A stretch of DNA of 64,000 nt from Kribbella solani (GTDB lineage Bacteria > Actinomycetota > Actinomycetes > Propionibacteriales > Kribbellaceae). Where the stretch lies: NCBI RefSeq assembly GCF_014205295.1, contig NZ_JACHNF010000001.1, positions 2,108,001 to 2,172,000 on the forward strand, read 5' to 3'. The position numbers were made by a program, and so were the translations under genes. Positions 14,614-21,872 of this stretch are shown in pieces; position 1 is the stretch's first letter, and every line of letters starts with the position of its first letter. The notes below the pieces were generated by a model that saw only the letters and a program-made list of their open reading frames with translations, had not been told where the DNA came from and searched no databases.

Positions 14614-14673
14614 TCAGCTCAGCGGACGGACGGTGTGGGAGACAACGGCCCGTCGGGCCACGTCGTAGCTCAT
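14614..14673 (-). CDS. 19-aa upstream ORF in the rsgA leader
   Basis: ATG at 14673 is preceded by GGGAGG at nine bases, a better ribosome site than that of rsgA itself, and encodes MSYDVARRAVVSHTVRPLS before TGA. The gap to rsgA is 33 bases. It could be a leader peptide that couples or modulates rsgA translation. Nothing is known to me of its function, and conservation cannot be tested here. Confidence 0.5.
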   Translation of the reverse strand: MSYDVARRAVVSHTVRPLS

Positions 14674-14732
14674 GGCGGGCTGCCTCCCTTCCAAGTCCTT
14701 GGCCCGAGCAAAGGGCCGGTTTCGCGATGCCC

Positions 14733-15962
14733 TCAGCCTAGGTCGTCGGTATCCGCCTGCGCACCGGATTTTCCAACCGCCGCCCGCTTCCGCTCCGCCG
14801 CGGGCACATCCTCCGGCTCCTCCCGCCGAGCGGCCTCCTTCGAGTCCCGCGGCGCCTCCGCCGGCAGGTCCTTCGCCGCCGGCTTCGCGGCGGTCTCGGC
14901 GGGTGCGGGAGTCCCCTCCGCCAGCTTCTCCACCTTGGCGGCCGCCGCGACCCCCGGGTGCTCCGCCGCCTCCAACGGAGTCAGCGGGTGTGCATGGTGC
15001 TGCTCCGGCTCGGCCTTCATTACCGGCTCGACGGCCTCGGCCTCTTCCTTCACCTCCACCACCTGCGCCTTGTGCGGCCACAGCCGGTCCACCACCGCGT
15101 TCAGCGCGGCACCGATCAGTACGGCGATCGCGGTCATGTACAACCACATCAGCACCGCGATCGGCGCGGCCAATGGCCCGTAGATCGACGTACCGCCGAC
15201 CGTGCTCTGCAGCACCCACCGCAGTACGAAGCTGCCCAGAATCCAGATCGACAACGCCAGGAACGACCCAGGCAGATCGGACACCCACGGCGTCCGGATC
15301 GGCACCGACAGGTGGTACAGGGTGTTCAGGAAGCCCGCGGACAGGATCGTGACCACCGGCCAGTAAAGCTGGTTCAGGAAGTCCAGCCGGTGCGGCAGCA
15401 GGGCGTCGACGGCGCTCGGACCGGCCAGCACCAGCGGCAGCACGATGACACCGATGACCAGCGCGGCGCAGTACAGCGAGAACGACAGCGCGCGGGTACG
15501 GATGATGCCGCGCTTGCCGCCCATCCCGTACATGATCGTGATGGTGTCGACGAACACGTTCAGCGCGCGGCTGCCGGACCACAGCGCCAGCAGGAAACCG
15601 ATCGAGATGACATCGGGCCGGCCACCGTTCAGTACCTGGTCGAGGGTCGGCGTGATCACGTTCTTGATCGAGTCGTCGGTCAGCGCCCGCGCGGCCAGGT
15701 CGACGATCTGCTGCTTGACGTCGTTGATCGTCTCGACCTCGAACCACTTGCTGGCGATGTAACCGAGACTTCCGGCCAGCCCGAAGATCAGCGGTGGCAG
15801 CGAGAGGATGGCGAAGAACGCCCCCTCGGCGGCGAGCCCGGTGACGCGGTAGCGCATGCAGACGCCGATGGTCTGGGTGAGCAGCTTCCAGGTCGTCGCG
15901 GGGATCCGGCGAACCCATGAGAGGGAGCTCCCACCAGTGGGTCCTGCCCCGATACGTGCCAT
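14733..15962 (-). CDS. YihY/BrkB family inner membrane protein
   Basis: A 409-residue protein. After a short basic N-terminus, residues about 20-290 contain six hydrophobic helices of the YihY/virulence-factor-BrkB family, with the typical LAAEGAFFAILSLPPLIFG near residue 45. The last 120 residues are charged and Ala/Pro/Glu-rich, probably disordered and cytoplasmic. The family was once mis-named RNase BN and its true role, perhaps transport, is unsettled. The ATG at 15962 has no Shine-Dalgarno but has TACGGT seven bases upstream, so translation is probably leaderless. Only 18 bases separate it from the divergent AidB-like gene. Confidence 0.88.
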   Translation of the reverse strand: MARIGAGPTGGSSLSWVRRIPATTWKLLTQTIGVCMRYRVTGLAAEGAFFAILSLPPLIFGLAGSLGYIASKWFEVETINDVKQQIVDLAARALTDDSIKNVITPTLDQVLNGGRPDVISIGFLLALWSGSRALNVFVDTITIMYGMGGKRGIIRTRALSFSLYCAALVIGVIVLPLVLAGPSAVDALLPHRLDFLNQLYWPVVTILSAGFLNTLYHLSVPIRTPWVSDLPGSFLALSIWILGSFVLRWVLQSTVGGTSIYGPLAAPIAVLMWLYMTAIAVLIGAALNAVVDRLWPHKAQVVEVKEEAEAVEPVMKAEPEQHHAHPLTPLEAAEHPGVAAAAKVEKLAEGTPAPAETAAKPAAKDLPAEAPRDSKEAARREEPEDVPAAERKRAAVGKSGAQADTDDLG

Positions 15963-15980
15963 ACCGCTTACCGTACTGAC
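15963..15980. promoter_or_regulatory. 18-bp divergent promoter region shared by yihY-like and aidB-like genes
   Basis: The gap contains TTACCGTA, giving TACCGT six bases before the rightward ATG and TACGGT seven bases before the leftward ATG. Neither gene has a Shine-Dalgarno. One near-palindromic -10 element may therefore serve two leaderless transcripts, with the -35 elements inside the opposite coding region. Confidence 0.45.
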
Positions 15981-17612
15981 ATGGCGGACCCATTCGCGGT
16001 AACGAATCAGGCTCCCCCACTGCGGGGCGTGAACTTCTTCACCCAGGACGTCGGCCTCGGTGACGCTCTGCGATCGTACGCGGACCTGGCCGAGGATCCG
16101 GGCCTGCGCCGGATCGGCGAGCTCGCCGGGTCCGAGGAGGCCCGCGCGCACACCCTGCCGGCGAACCAGAACCCGCCGGTCCTGCGCACCCACGACCGGT
16201 ACGGGAACCGGATCGACGAGGTGGACTTCCACCCGTCCTGGCACTGGCTGATGACACAGGCCGTCGGCTTCGGGTTGCAGGCCGCGCCGTGGACCAGCGA
16301 CCGCCCGGCGCCGCATCTGACCCGCGCCGCCGGGTTCTACGTATGGTCCCAGGTGGAGGCGGGGCACGGGTGCCCGATCTCGATGACGTACGCCAGCGTG
16401 CCGGCACTGCGCGCCGACGAGCGGCTCACCGCCGAGTGGGTGCCGCGACTGGCAGCCACCGAGTACGACGTGCGCCGGCTGCCGCCCGCGGCGAAGACCG
16501 GCGTACTTGCCGGGATGGGGATGACCGAAAAGCAGGGCGGGTCGGACGTACGCGCCAATCTGACCACCGCGACACCGATCGGCGACGACGGCACGTACCA
16601 GCTGAACGGCCACAAATGGTTCTGTTCCGCGCCGCAGGTGGATGTGTTCCTGGTGCTCGCGCAGGCGCCGGACGGGCTGAGCTGCTTCGTCGTACCGCGC
16701 GTCCTTGCCGACGGCAACCGGAACCCGTTCGCGCTGCAGCGGCTCAAGGACAAGCTCGGGAACCGGTCGAACGCGTCCTCCGAGGTCGAGTTCCACGGCA
16801 CGATCGGCCACCGGCTCGGCGACGAGGGTGCCGGGGTGCGGACGATCATCGAGATGGTCGCGGCGACCCGGCTGGACTGTGTCCTGGGGTCGGCGGCGCT
16901 GCAGCGGCGGGCGCTGGTCGAGGCGATCTGGCACGCGCGGCACCGGTCGGCGTTCGGTGGACCGCTGATCGACAAGCCGGCGATGCAGAACGTACTGGCG
17001 GATCTGGCCATCGAGTCGGAGGCGGCGACGGCGCTCGGAATGCGGTTGGCATCAGCTGTCGATGCCTCGGGAGCGGGCCAAAGCGATCAGGCAGCAGCGT
17101 TCCGGAGGATCGGATTGCCGCTGGCGAAGTTCTGGGTGTGCAAGCGGACCCCGTTCATGGTGGCCGAGGCGATCGAATGCCTCGGCGGGAACGGGTACGT
17201 CGAGGAGTCCGGGATGCCGCTGCTCTACCGGGAATCCCCGCTGAACTCGATCTGGGAGGGCTCGGGCAACGTCAACGCCCTCGACGTACTGCGCGCGCTG
17301 CGCCGGCCCGAGTCGCTGGACGCCTGGCTGCTGGAAGTCGCCTCGGTGCAGGGCGCCGACGCCCGCCTGGACGCGGCGGTCCACGACGTACTGCAAGCGC
17401 TTGCAGATCTGGACAACGCCGAAGCCGGCGCGCGCAGGCTGGCCGCGCGGATGGCCCTGTGCCTGCAGGGATCGCTGCTGATCCGGCACTCGACGCCCGA
17501 GGTCGCGGACGCGTTCGTGGCGTCCCGGCTGGCCGGGGACTGGGGTGGCGTGTTCGGTACGTTGCCGCGGACGACGCCGTTCGAGCGGATCGTCACGCGC
17601 GCGATAGGGTGA
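15981..17612 (+). CDS. AidB-like acyl-CoA dehydrogenase family flavoprotein
   Basis: A 543-residue protein that matches the AidB subgroup rather than ordinary acyl-CoA dehydrogenases. It shows VTNQAPPLRGVNFF at the N-terminus, MGMTEKQGGSDVRANLT for FAD binding, LKDKLGNRSNASSEVEF, ECLGGNGYVEESG, and the base-containing SIWEGSGNVNAL. The 540-residue length agrees with AidB. AidB is induced by alkylation damage in E. coli, binds FAD and DNA, and has weak isovaleryl-CoA dehydrogenase activity; its physiological substrate is not settled. The gene appears leaderless and is followed 17 bases later by the glyA riboswitch, so glyA has a separate start or is read through with a regulated junction. Confidence 0.88.
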   Translation: MADPFAVTNQAPPLRGVNFFTQDVGLGDALRSYADLAEDPGLRRIGELAGSEEARAHTLPANQNPPVLRTHDRYGNRIDEVDFHPSWHWLMTQAVGFGLQAAPWTSDRPAPHLTRAAGFYVWSQVEAGHGCPISMTYASVPALRADERLTAEWVPRLAATEYDVRRLPPAAKTGVLAGMGMTEKQGGSDVRANLTTATPIGDDGTYQLNGHKWFCSAPQVDVFLVLAQAPDGLSCFVVPRVLADGNRNPFALQRLKDKLGNRSNASSEVEFHGTIGHRLGDEGAGVRTIIEMVAATRLDCVLGSAALQRRALVEAIWHARHRSAFGGPLIDKPAMQNVLADLAIESEAATALGMRLASAVDASGAGQSDQAAAFRRIGLPLAKFWVCKRTPFMVAEAIECLGGNGYVEESGMPLLYRESPLNSIWEGSGNVNALDVLRALRRPESLDAWLLEVASVQGADARLDAAVHDVLQALADLDNAEAGARRLAARMALCLQGSLLIRHSTPEVADAFVASRLAGDWGGVFGTLPRTTPFERIVTRAIG

Positions 17613-17628
17613 GCGTGCCTTTTCAAAG

Positions 17629-17706
17629 GGGCAGCGACTGGCGCGCTGAAGGTGGAGAACCACCGGGGAGCGAAACCCGTCGGCACCGTGCGCCTGGGTG
17701 CCGTCG
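17629..17706 (+). promoter_or_regulatory. ZTP (pfl) riboswitch upstream of glyA
   Basis: The leader holds the pfl-motif blocks in order: GCGACTGGCG at 17634-17643, CCACCGGGGAGCG at 17660-17672 and CGCCTGGGTGCC at 17691-17702. These correspond to the conserved core of the ZTP/ZMP-sensing riboswitch (Rfam RF01750 family), which activates one-carbon genes when folate is short. The ribosome site AGGAG follows at 17722, consistent with translational control. Confidence 0.8.
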
Positions 17707-17732
17707 ACCCACTGCGACCGCAGGAGACAACG

Positions 17733-19181
17733 ATGACTCAACCCTTCGACGCCGCCGCCGCGTCGGCCGCGTACAACAACGCGCTGCAGGTGATCGCCGC
17801 GGTGGAGCCCACCATCGCCGGTGCGATCCGGTCCGAGCTGGCCGACCAGCGCTCGTCGCTGAAGCTGATCGCGAGCGAGAACTACGCTTCCCCGGCGACG
17901 CTGCTGACGATGGGTAACTGGCTCTCGGACAAGTACGCCGAAGGCACCATCGGGCACCGCTTCTACGCCGGCTGCCAGAACATCGACACCGTCGAGCAGA
18001 CCGCCGCGGACCACGCGCGGGCGCTGTTCGGGGCGCCGCACGCGTACGTGCAGCCGCACTCCGGGATCGACGCCAACCTGGTCGCGTTCTGGGCGATCCT
18101 GGCCCAGCGGGTCGAGTCGCCGGCGCTGGCCGAGGCGAGCGCGAAGCACGTGAACGACCTGTCCGAGGAGGACTGGACCAAGCTCCGCAAGGCGCTCGGC
18201 GACCAGAAGATGCTCGGCATGTCGCTCGACGCCGGCGGTCACCTGACCCACGGTTTCCGGCCGAACATCTCCGGCAAGATGTTCAACCAGCACTCGTACG
18301 GCACCGACCCGGAGACCGGGCTGCTCGACTACGACGACGTCGCCCGCAAGGCCCGCGAGTTCAAGCCGCTGATCCTGATCGCCGGCTACTCGGCGTACCC
18401 GCGCAAGGTGAACTTCGCGAAGATGCGCGAGATCGCCGACGAGGTCGGTGCCACCCTGATGGTCGACATGGCGCACTTCGCCGGCCTGGTCGCGGGCAAG
18501 GTCTTCACCGGCGACTTCGACCCGGTGCCGCACGCGCACGTCACCACCACCACCACGCACAAGTCGCTGCGCGGGCCGCGGGGCGGCATGGTGCTGTGCC
18601 AGCCGGAGTACGCCGAGTCCGTCGACCGCGGCTGCCCGATGGTCCTCGGTGGGCCGCTCAGCCAGACGATGGCGGCCAAGGCGGTCGCGCTGGCCGAGGC
18701 GCGGCAACCGCAGTTCCAGGACTACGCGCGGAACGTCGCGGACAACGCGGTCACGCTGGCCGAGGGCCTGATGAAGCGCGGCGTGAAGCTGGTCACGGAC
18801 GGTACTGAAAACCACCTGGTGCTGCTGGACGTGTCCTCGTACGGGATCACCGGCCGGCAGGCGGAGTCCGCGCTGCTGGACGCCGGCATCGTCACCAACC
18901 GCAACGCCGTGCCGCGCGACCCGAACGGCGCCTGGTACACCTCGGGCGTCCGGATCGGTACGCCGGCGCTGACCACGCGGGGCTTCGGCGCCGACGAGTT
19001 CGACCGGGTGGCCGAGCTGATCGTGGACGTGCTGTCCGCGACCACCCCGACCACGACGTCCGCCGGTGCGCCGTCGAAGGCGAAGTACGTACTCGCCGAC
19101 GGCGTCGCCGACAAGGTGAAGGCCGCCTCCGCAGAAATGCTCGACAAGCACCCGTTGTACCCGGGCCTCGAGCTCAACTGA
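17733..19181 (+). CDS. glyA: serine hydroxymethyltransferase
   Basis: A 482-residue fold-type I PLP enzyme that interconverts serine and glycine while charging tetrahydrofolate. The substrate-binding [14 protein letters not shown], the Tyr-containing [11 protein letters not shown] and the PLP Lys in [14 protein letters not shown] are present. It is of the longer type, with an insertion around [13 protein letters not shown] and a C-terminal extension. The ATG at 17733 follows AGGAGACAACG. Regulation by a ZTP riboswitch in the leader links it to folate status. A strong hairpin terminates it on the 3' side. Confidence 0.96.
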   Translation: MTQPFDAAAASAAYNNALQVIAAVEPTIAGAIRSELADQRSSLKLIASENYASPATLLTMGNWLSDKYAEGTIGHRFYAGCQNIDTVEQTAADHARALFGAPHAYVQPHSGIDANLVAFWAILAQRVESPALAEASAKHVNDLSEEDWTKLRKALGDQKMLGMSLDAGGHLTHGFRPNISGKMFNQHSYGTDPETGLLDYDDVARKAREFKPLILIAGYSAYPRKVNFAKMREIADEVGATLMVDMAHFAGLVAGKVFTGDFDPVPHAHVTTTTTHKSLRGPRGGMVLCQPEYAESVDRGCPMVLGGPLSQTMAAKAVALAEARQPQFQDYARNVADNAVTLAEGLMKRGVKLVTDGTENHLVLLDVSSYGITGRQAESALLDAGIVTNRNAVPRDPNGAWYTSGVRIGTPALTTRGFGADEFDRVAELIVDVLSATTPTTTSAGAPSKAKYVLADGVADKVKAASAEMLDKHPLYPGLELN

Positions 19182-19189
19182 CAAAGCAC

Positions 19190-19219
19190 AGCGCCCGCTC
19201 CTCCACGGGAGCGGGCGCT
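19190..19219. terminator. strong hairpin terminator between glyA and the MFS gene
   Basis: AGCGCCCGCTCC pairs perfectly with GGAGCGGGCGCT over 12 bp around a six-base loop. It lies eight bases after the glyA stop and 12 bases before the end of the convergent MFS gene, so it probably serves both. Confidence 0.8.
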
Positions 19220-19231
19220 GCTGGCGCTCGG

Positions 19232-20785
19232 TCAGGTGTCTGAGGGGACGCCCATCAGCGCGTCCCGCGGTGCCTTGGTAGCTCGCTTCGGCATCAGGAG
19301 CGCGGCGAGTACCGCGCCTGCGAGCGCGATCCCACCGGACACCCACATCGTGGTGTTCAGGCTGCTCATGAACGCATCTCGTACGTTCGCGAGCAGCTCC
19401 GGCGAGCCGGTTTGTCCCGCCACCGCGAGCCCGCCGCCGAGGCTTCGTTCAACTACGTCGGCGGCGGCCGCGGGCAGTCCGCTCGTGTCGACGCCATGCC
19501 GGTACACCGAGTTCAGGATCGTACCGAGCACCGCGACTCCGACCGTGCCACCAACCTGGCGGAACGCCTGCAGCAGCCCCGATCCGGTACCTGCCCGCTC
19601 GGGATCGAGTACGCCGAGCGCGGCGTTCATTGCCTGTGGCATCGAACATCCAAGACCGAACCCGACCACCACGAACCAGACCGCCGTGTACCCGTAGCTG
19701 GTGCTCAGATCGGTGAACGCGCCGAGTACGAACCCAACCGCCATCACCACGAATCCGGTCATCACGACCAGCCGGGTACCGACCTTCGCCTCCACCGGCT
19801 CGGCCAGCTTCGCGCCGACCGTCATTCCGCCGATGAACGGCAGCAGCTTCAACCCGGTGTGCAGTGCATCCGATCCGTTGATGCCCTGGAAGTACTGCGG
19901 CATCGTGAACAGCAGTCCGAAGATCGCGAACACCGACACTGTCAGCAGTACGGCTCCCCCGGTGAACACCCGCTCGCTGAACAACCGCAGCTGAATCAGC
20001 GGTTCGCGGGACCGGCGCTGCCAGAACAGGAAGCCCGCGATCAGTACGACGGCAAGGCCCAGGAACAGTACGGTCGTGGCGTCGCCCCAGGAAGACTCGC
20101 CCGCCTTGGTCACGCCGTACACCAGCGCGGCGAGGCCCGTACTGGACAGCACGATGCCCAGCCAGTCGATCGCCGGGCGGTTCGTACTGCGCGATTCCGG
20201 GATCAGCAGCGTGACCGCGACCGCGGCGATCAGCGCGATCGGGACGTTCATCAGGAAGATCCACTCCCAGCCGGCGTGGTCGAGCAGCAGCCCGCCGACG
20301 ATCGGGCCGAGCGGCATCCCGATGCTGTTCGCGACCACGAAGAACCCGATCGCCTTCTTCCGTTCGCCCTCGCTCCGGAACAGTACGGTGATCAGCGACA
20401 GCGCGACCGGCACGATCATCGCGGCGCCGATCCCGAGGAACGCCCGCGCCGCGATCAGCGCGCCGGCCGAGGTGGCGAGGGCGCAGGCCAAGGACGCGGC
20501 GCCGAAGAGGGTCAGCGCGATCGCGATGATCTTGCGCCGCCCGTACCGGTCGCCGAGCAGACCGGCCGGCAGCAGCAGCGCCGCGAGAACCAGGTTGTAG
20601 CTGTTCGCCATCCACTGCAACTGGCTGGTCGAGGCGTCGAGGTCCTTGGCCAGGGTCGGCAGCGCGACGTTCAGCACGGTGGTGTCCAGGCCGAGGACCA
20701 GGACGGCGAGGCACAGCGCGATCAGTACGCCGAAGCGGCGCCCGCCGGTGAGCGCCGGCGCCGTGGTGTCGAGAGAGGAGGTCAT
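19232..20785 (-). CDS. MFS drug exporter, DHA2 (14-helix) family
   Basis: A 517-residue permease with 14 predicted membrane helices. Motif A appears as LLGDRYGRRKIIAIAL, and the DHA2 signature region is in helix 1 (LDTTVLNVALPTL) with MPLGPIVGGLL near helix 5. Relatives such as EmrB and QacA use the proton gradient to expel cationic or lipophilic drugs and antibiotics. The ATG at 20785 has no Shine-Dalgarno, but GATAAT lies eight bases upstream, again suggesting a near-leaderless mRNA. A divergent MarR/GbsR-type regulator and a palindrome overlapping this -10 imply repression relieved by an unknown ligand. Confidence 0.92.
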   Translation of the reverse strand: MTSSLDTTAPALTGGRRFGVLIALCLAVLVLGLDTTVLNVALPTLAKDLDASTSQLQWMANSYNLVLAALLLPAGLLGDRYGRRKIIAIALTLFGAASLACALATSAGALIAARAFLGIGAAMIVPVALSLITVLFRSEGERKKAIGFFVVANSIGMPLGPIVGGLLLDHAGWEWIFLMNVPIALIAAVAVTLLIPESRSTNRPAIDWLGIVLSSTGLAALVYGVTKAGESSWGDATTVLFLGLAVVLIAGFLFWQRRSREPLIQLRLFSERVFTGGAVLLTVSVFAIFGLLFTMPQYFQGINGSDALHTGLKLLPFIGGMTVGAKLAEPVEAKVGTRLVVMTGFVVMAVGFVLGAFTDLSTSYGYTAVWFVVVGFGLGCSMPQAMNAALGVLDPERAGTGSGLLQAFRQVGGTVGVAVLGTILNSVYRHGVDTSGLPAAAADVVERSLGGGLAVAGQTGSPELLANVRDAFMSSLNTTMWVSGGIALAGAVLAALLMPKRATKAPRDALMGVPSDT

Positions 20786-20795
20786 GAATTCAAAT

Positions 20796-20813
20796 TATCA
20801 GAACTTTGTGATA
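20796..20813. promoter_or_regulatory. candidate operator TATCA-N8-TGATA
   Basis: An 18-bp inverted repeat with five-base perfect arms. It overlaps the -10 of the MFS gene and lies 34 bases before the regulator gene, in an unusually AT-rich 62-bp gap. It is the natural binding site for the adjacent dimeric regulator. Confidence 0.5.
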
Positions 20814-20847
20814 GTTGCGATAAATCAGATTACTGTAAGCTTCAACC

Positions 20848-21318
20848 ATGACGGCGGAACCCAGTCCGGAGGCAGTGAGCCAGTTCGTCGAGCGCTTCGC
20901 GGGCGTGCTGGCGAACAGCGGCGTCCCGACCATGTCCGCCCGGGTGATGGGCGCGATGCTGGTCAGCCCCACCGGCACGATGACCGCCGCGGAGCTGGCC
21001 GAGGCGCTCACGATCAGCCAGCCCGCGGTCTCCGGCGCGGTCCGGCAACTGCTCCAGGTCTCCTTCATCTCCCGCGAACGGCTGCCCGGCTCGCGCAAGG
21101 ACCACTACCGCATCCGCGAGGACGTCTTCGCTGCCATCCTGGAACGCCGCAACCAGGCGCTGAGCGAATGGGAGTCGATCAGCCGCTCCGGCGCGTCCCT
21201 CTTCGGCTCCGGCTCCCCCGTCGGCACCCGGCTGACCGAGGCCGCCGACTTCTTCGCCTTCATCCACACTGACATGGAGCAGATGATCAAGAACTGGCGC
21301 ACAGAGCATCCGCGGTGA
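20848..21318 (+). CDS. GbsR/MarR-type winged-helix transcriptional regulator
   Basis: A 156-residue protein with a winged helix: MTAAELAEALTISQPAVSGAVRQL as helices 2-3, then ISRERLPGSRKDHYRIRED as the wing. The C-terminal helices (TEAADFFAFIHTDMEQMIKNW) would form the dimer interface. Its position opposite an MFS exporter is the classic arrangement of a local repressor. A palindrome lies in the shared promoter region. The ligand is unknown. Confidence 0.88.
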   Translation: MTAEPSPEAVSQFVERFAGVLANSGVPTMSARVMGAMLVSPTGTMTAAELAEALTISQPAVSGAVRQLLQVSFISRERLPGSRKDHYRIREDVFAAILERRNQALSEWESISRSGASLFGSGSPVGTRLTEAADFFAFIHTDMEQMIKNWRTEHPR

Positions 21319-21632
21319 ACCGCCGCGAGGCCAAGCGCCTCGTCGGGCCGGAGTGGCTCGACAGCGCGTCCGGGCGACCGGCCGGCGTCCTCGGGGCGCG
21401 ACCCACAGTCACGATGACGCGACCGACAGCGAGAACCTCGGCATCCTGGCCACGGGTTGGCAAGAGCTCGGACGGCCGTGTGAGCCATCTCTCGGTCACG
21501 GACCGTTCGGACCGCCGAAGCGCTCGAATCAATCTCCAGCAGGCTGGTACACATAACCACATCGTGAGATTAGATCTCAGGATGTAGGAATGGGAGTTGA
21601 TTTGTCAGGCGTTGGCGCTGACGCTTGTGGAC
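21319..21632. other. 314-bp intergenic region before the sulfate assimilation operon
   Basis: A GTG at 21315 overlaps the regulator stop and opens a 90-codon frame (to 21587), but its codon use and composition look random after about 20 residues, so I do not call it. The only clear element is the inverted repeat at 21565-21579. The rest is unassigned. Confidence 0.5.
21565..21579. promoter_or_regulatory. candidate operator TGAGAT-TAG-ATCTCA
   Basis: A perfect six-base inverted repeat with a three-base spacer, 54 bases before the leader peptide start and in the likely promoter area of the sulfur operon. The binding protein is unknown. Confidence 0.4.
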
Positions 21633-21725
21633 ATGCTCGCTGCCCGATCCACCCACCTCGTAGGTCGCATTCATGTCGACCTCGGGCGGATGCGCAGTGC
21701 CATCTGTTGTCCTTCGATGTTCTGA
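21633..21725 (+). CDS. cysteine-containing leader peptide of the sulfite reductase operon
   Basis: A 30-codon ORF with core HVDLGRMRSAICC and tandem Cys codons (TGT TGT at 21705-21710) four codons before the TGA. Actinobacterial sulfur-assimilation operons are known to start with short peptides of similar sequence (HVDLGRM..AIC), where ribosome stalling at Cys codons senses cysteine shortage. It ends 147 bases before the sulfite reductase start. The start is ATG at 21633, although GTG at 21627 in the same frame is possible; the ribosome site is weak. A GGGCC/GGCCC hairpin follows and may take part in attenuation. Confidence 0.75.
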   Translation: MLAARSTHLVGRIHVDLGRMRSAICCPSMF

Positions 21726-21872
21726 CAGCCACCCTGCCCGGGCCACTGACGGCCCCCTGATCTCTCCCGATCACCGCTGGGTGCGCACCGCGCGGAACGC
21801 ATCGAATCGACGACGCTTCGATCTCGCCGCCCGCCGGTGGGCACCTGTCACGAGGACAAGGACACGCCCCCG

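Noticed and set aside
14614..16020. 468-codon minus-strand frame across the YihY gene
   Set aside because: It is a shadow frame. Only its last 20 codons coincide with the 19-aa upstream ORF, which has its own ATG and ribosome site.
17652..17732. N-terminal extension of GlyA by 27 residues
   Set aside because: The sequence is the riboswitch core and leader; the ATG at 17733 has AGGAG at the right distance and matches the family N-terminus.
21315..21587. 90-codon frame starting at a GTG that overlaps the MarR/GbsR-like stop
   Set aside because: Only the first 20 or so residues look plausible. The rest is random-looking, and there is no recognisable product.
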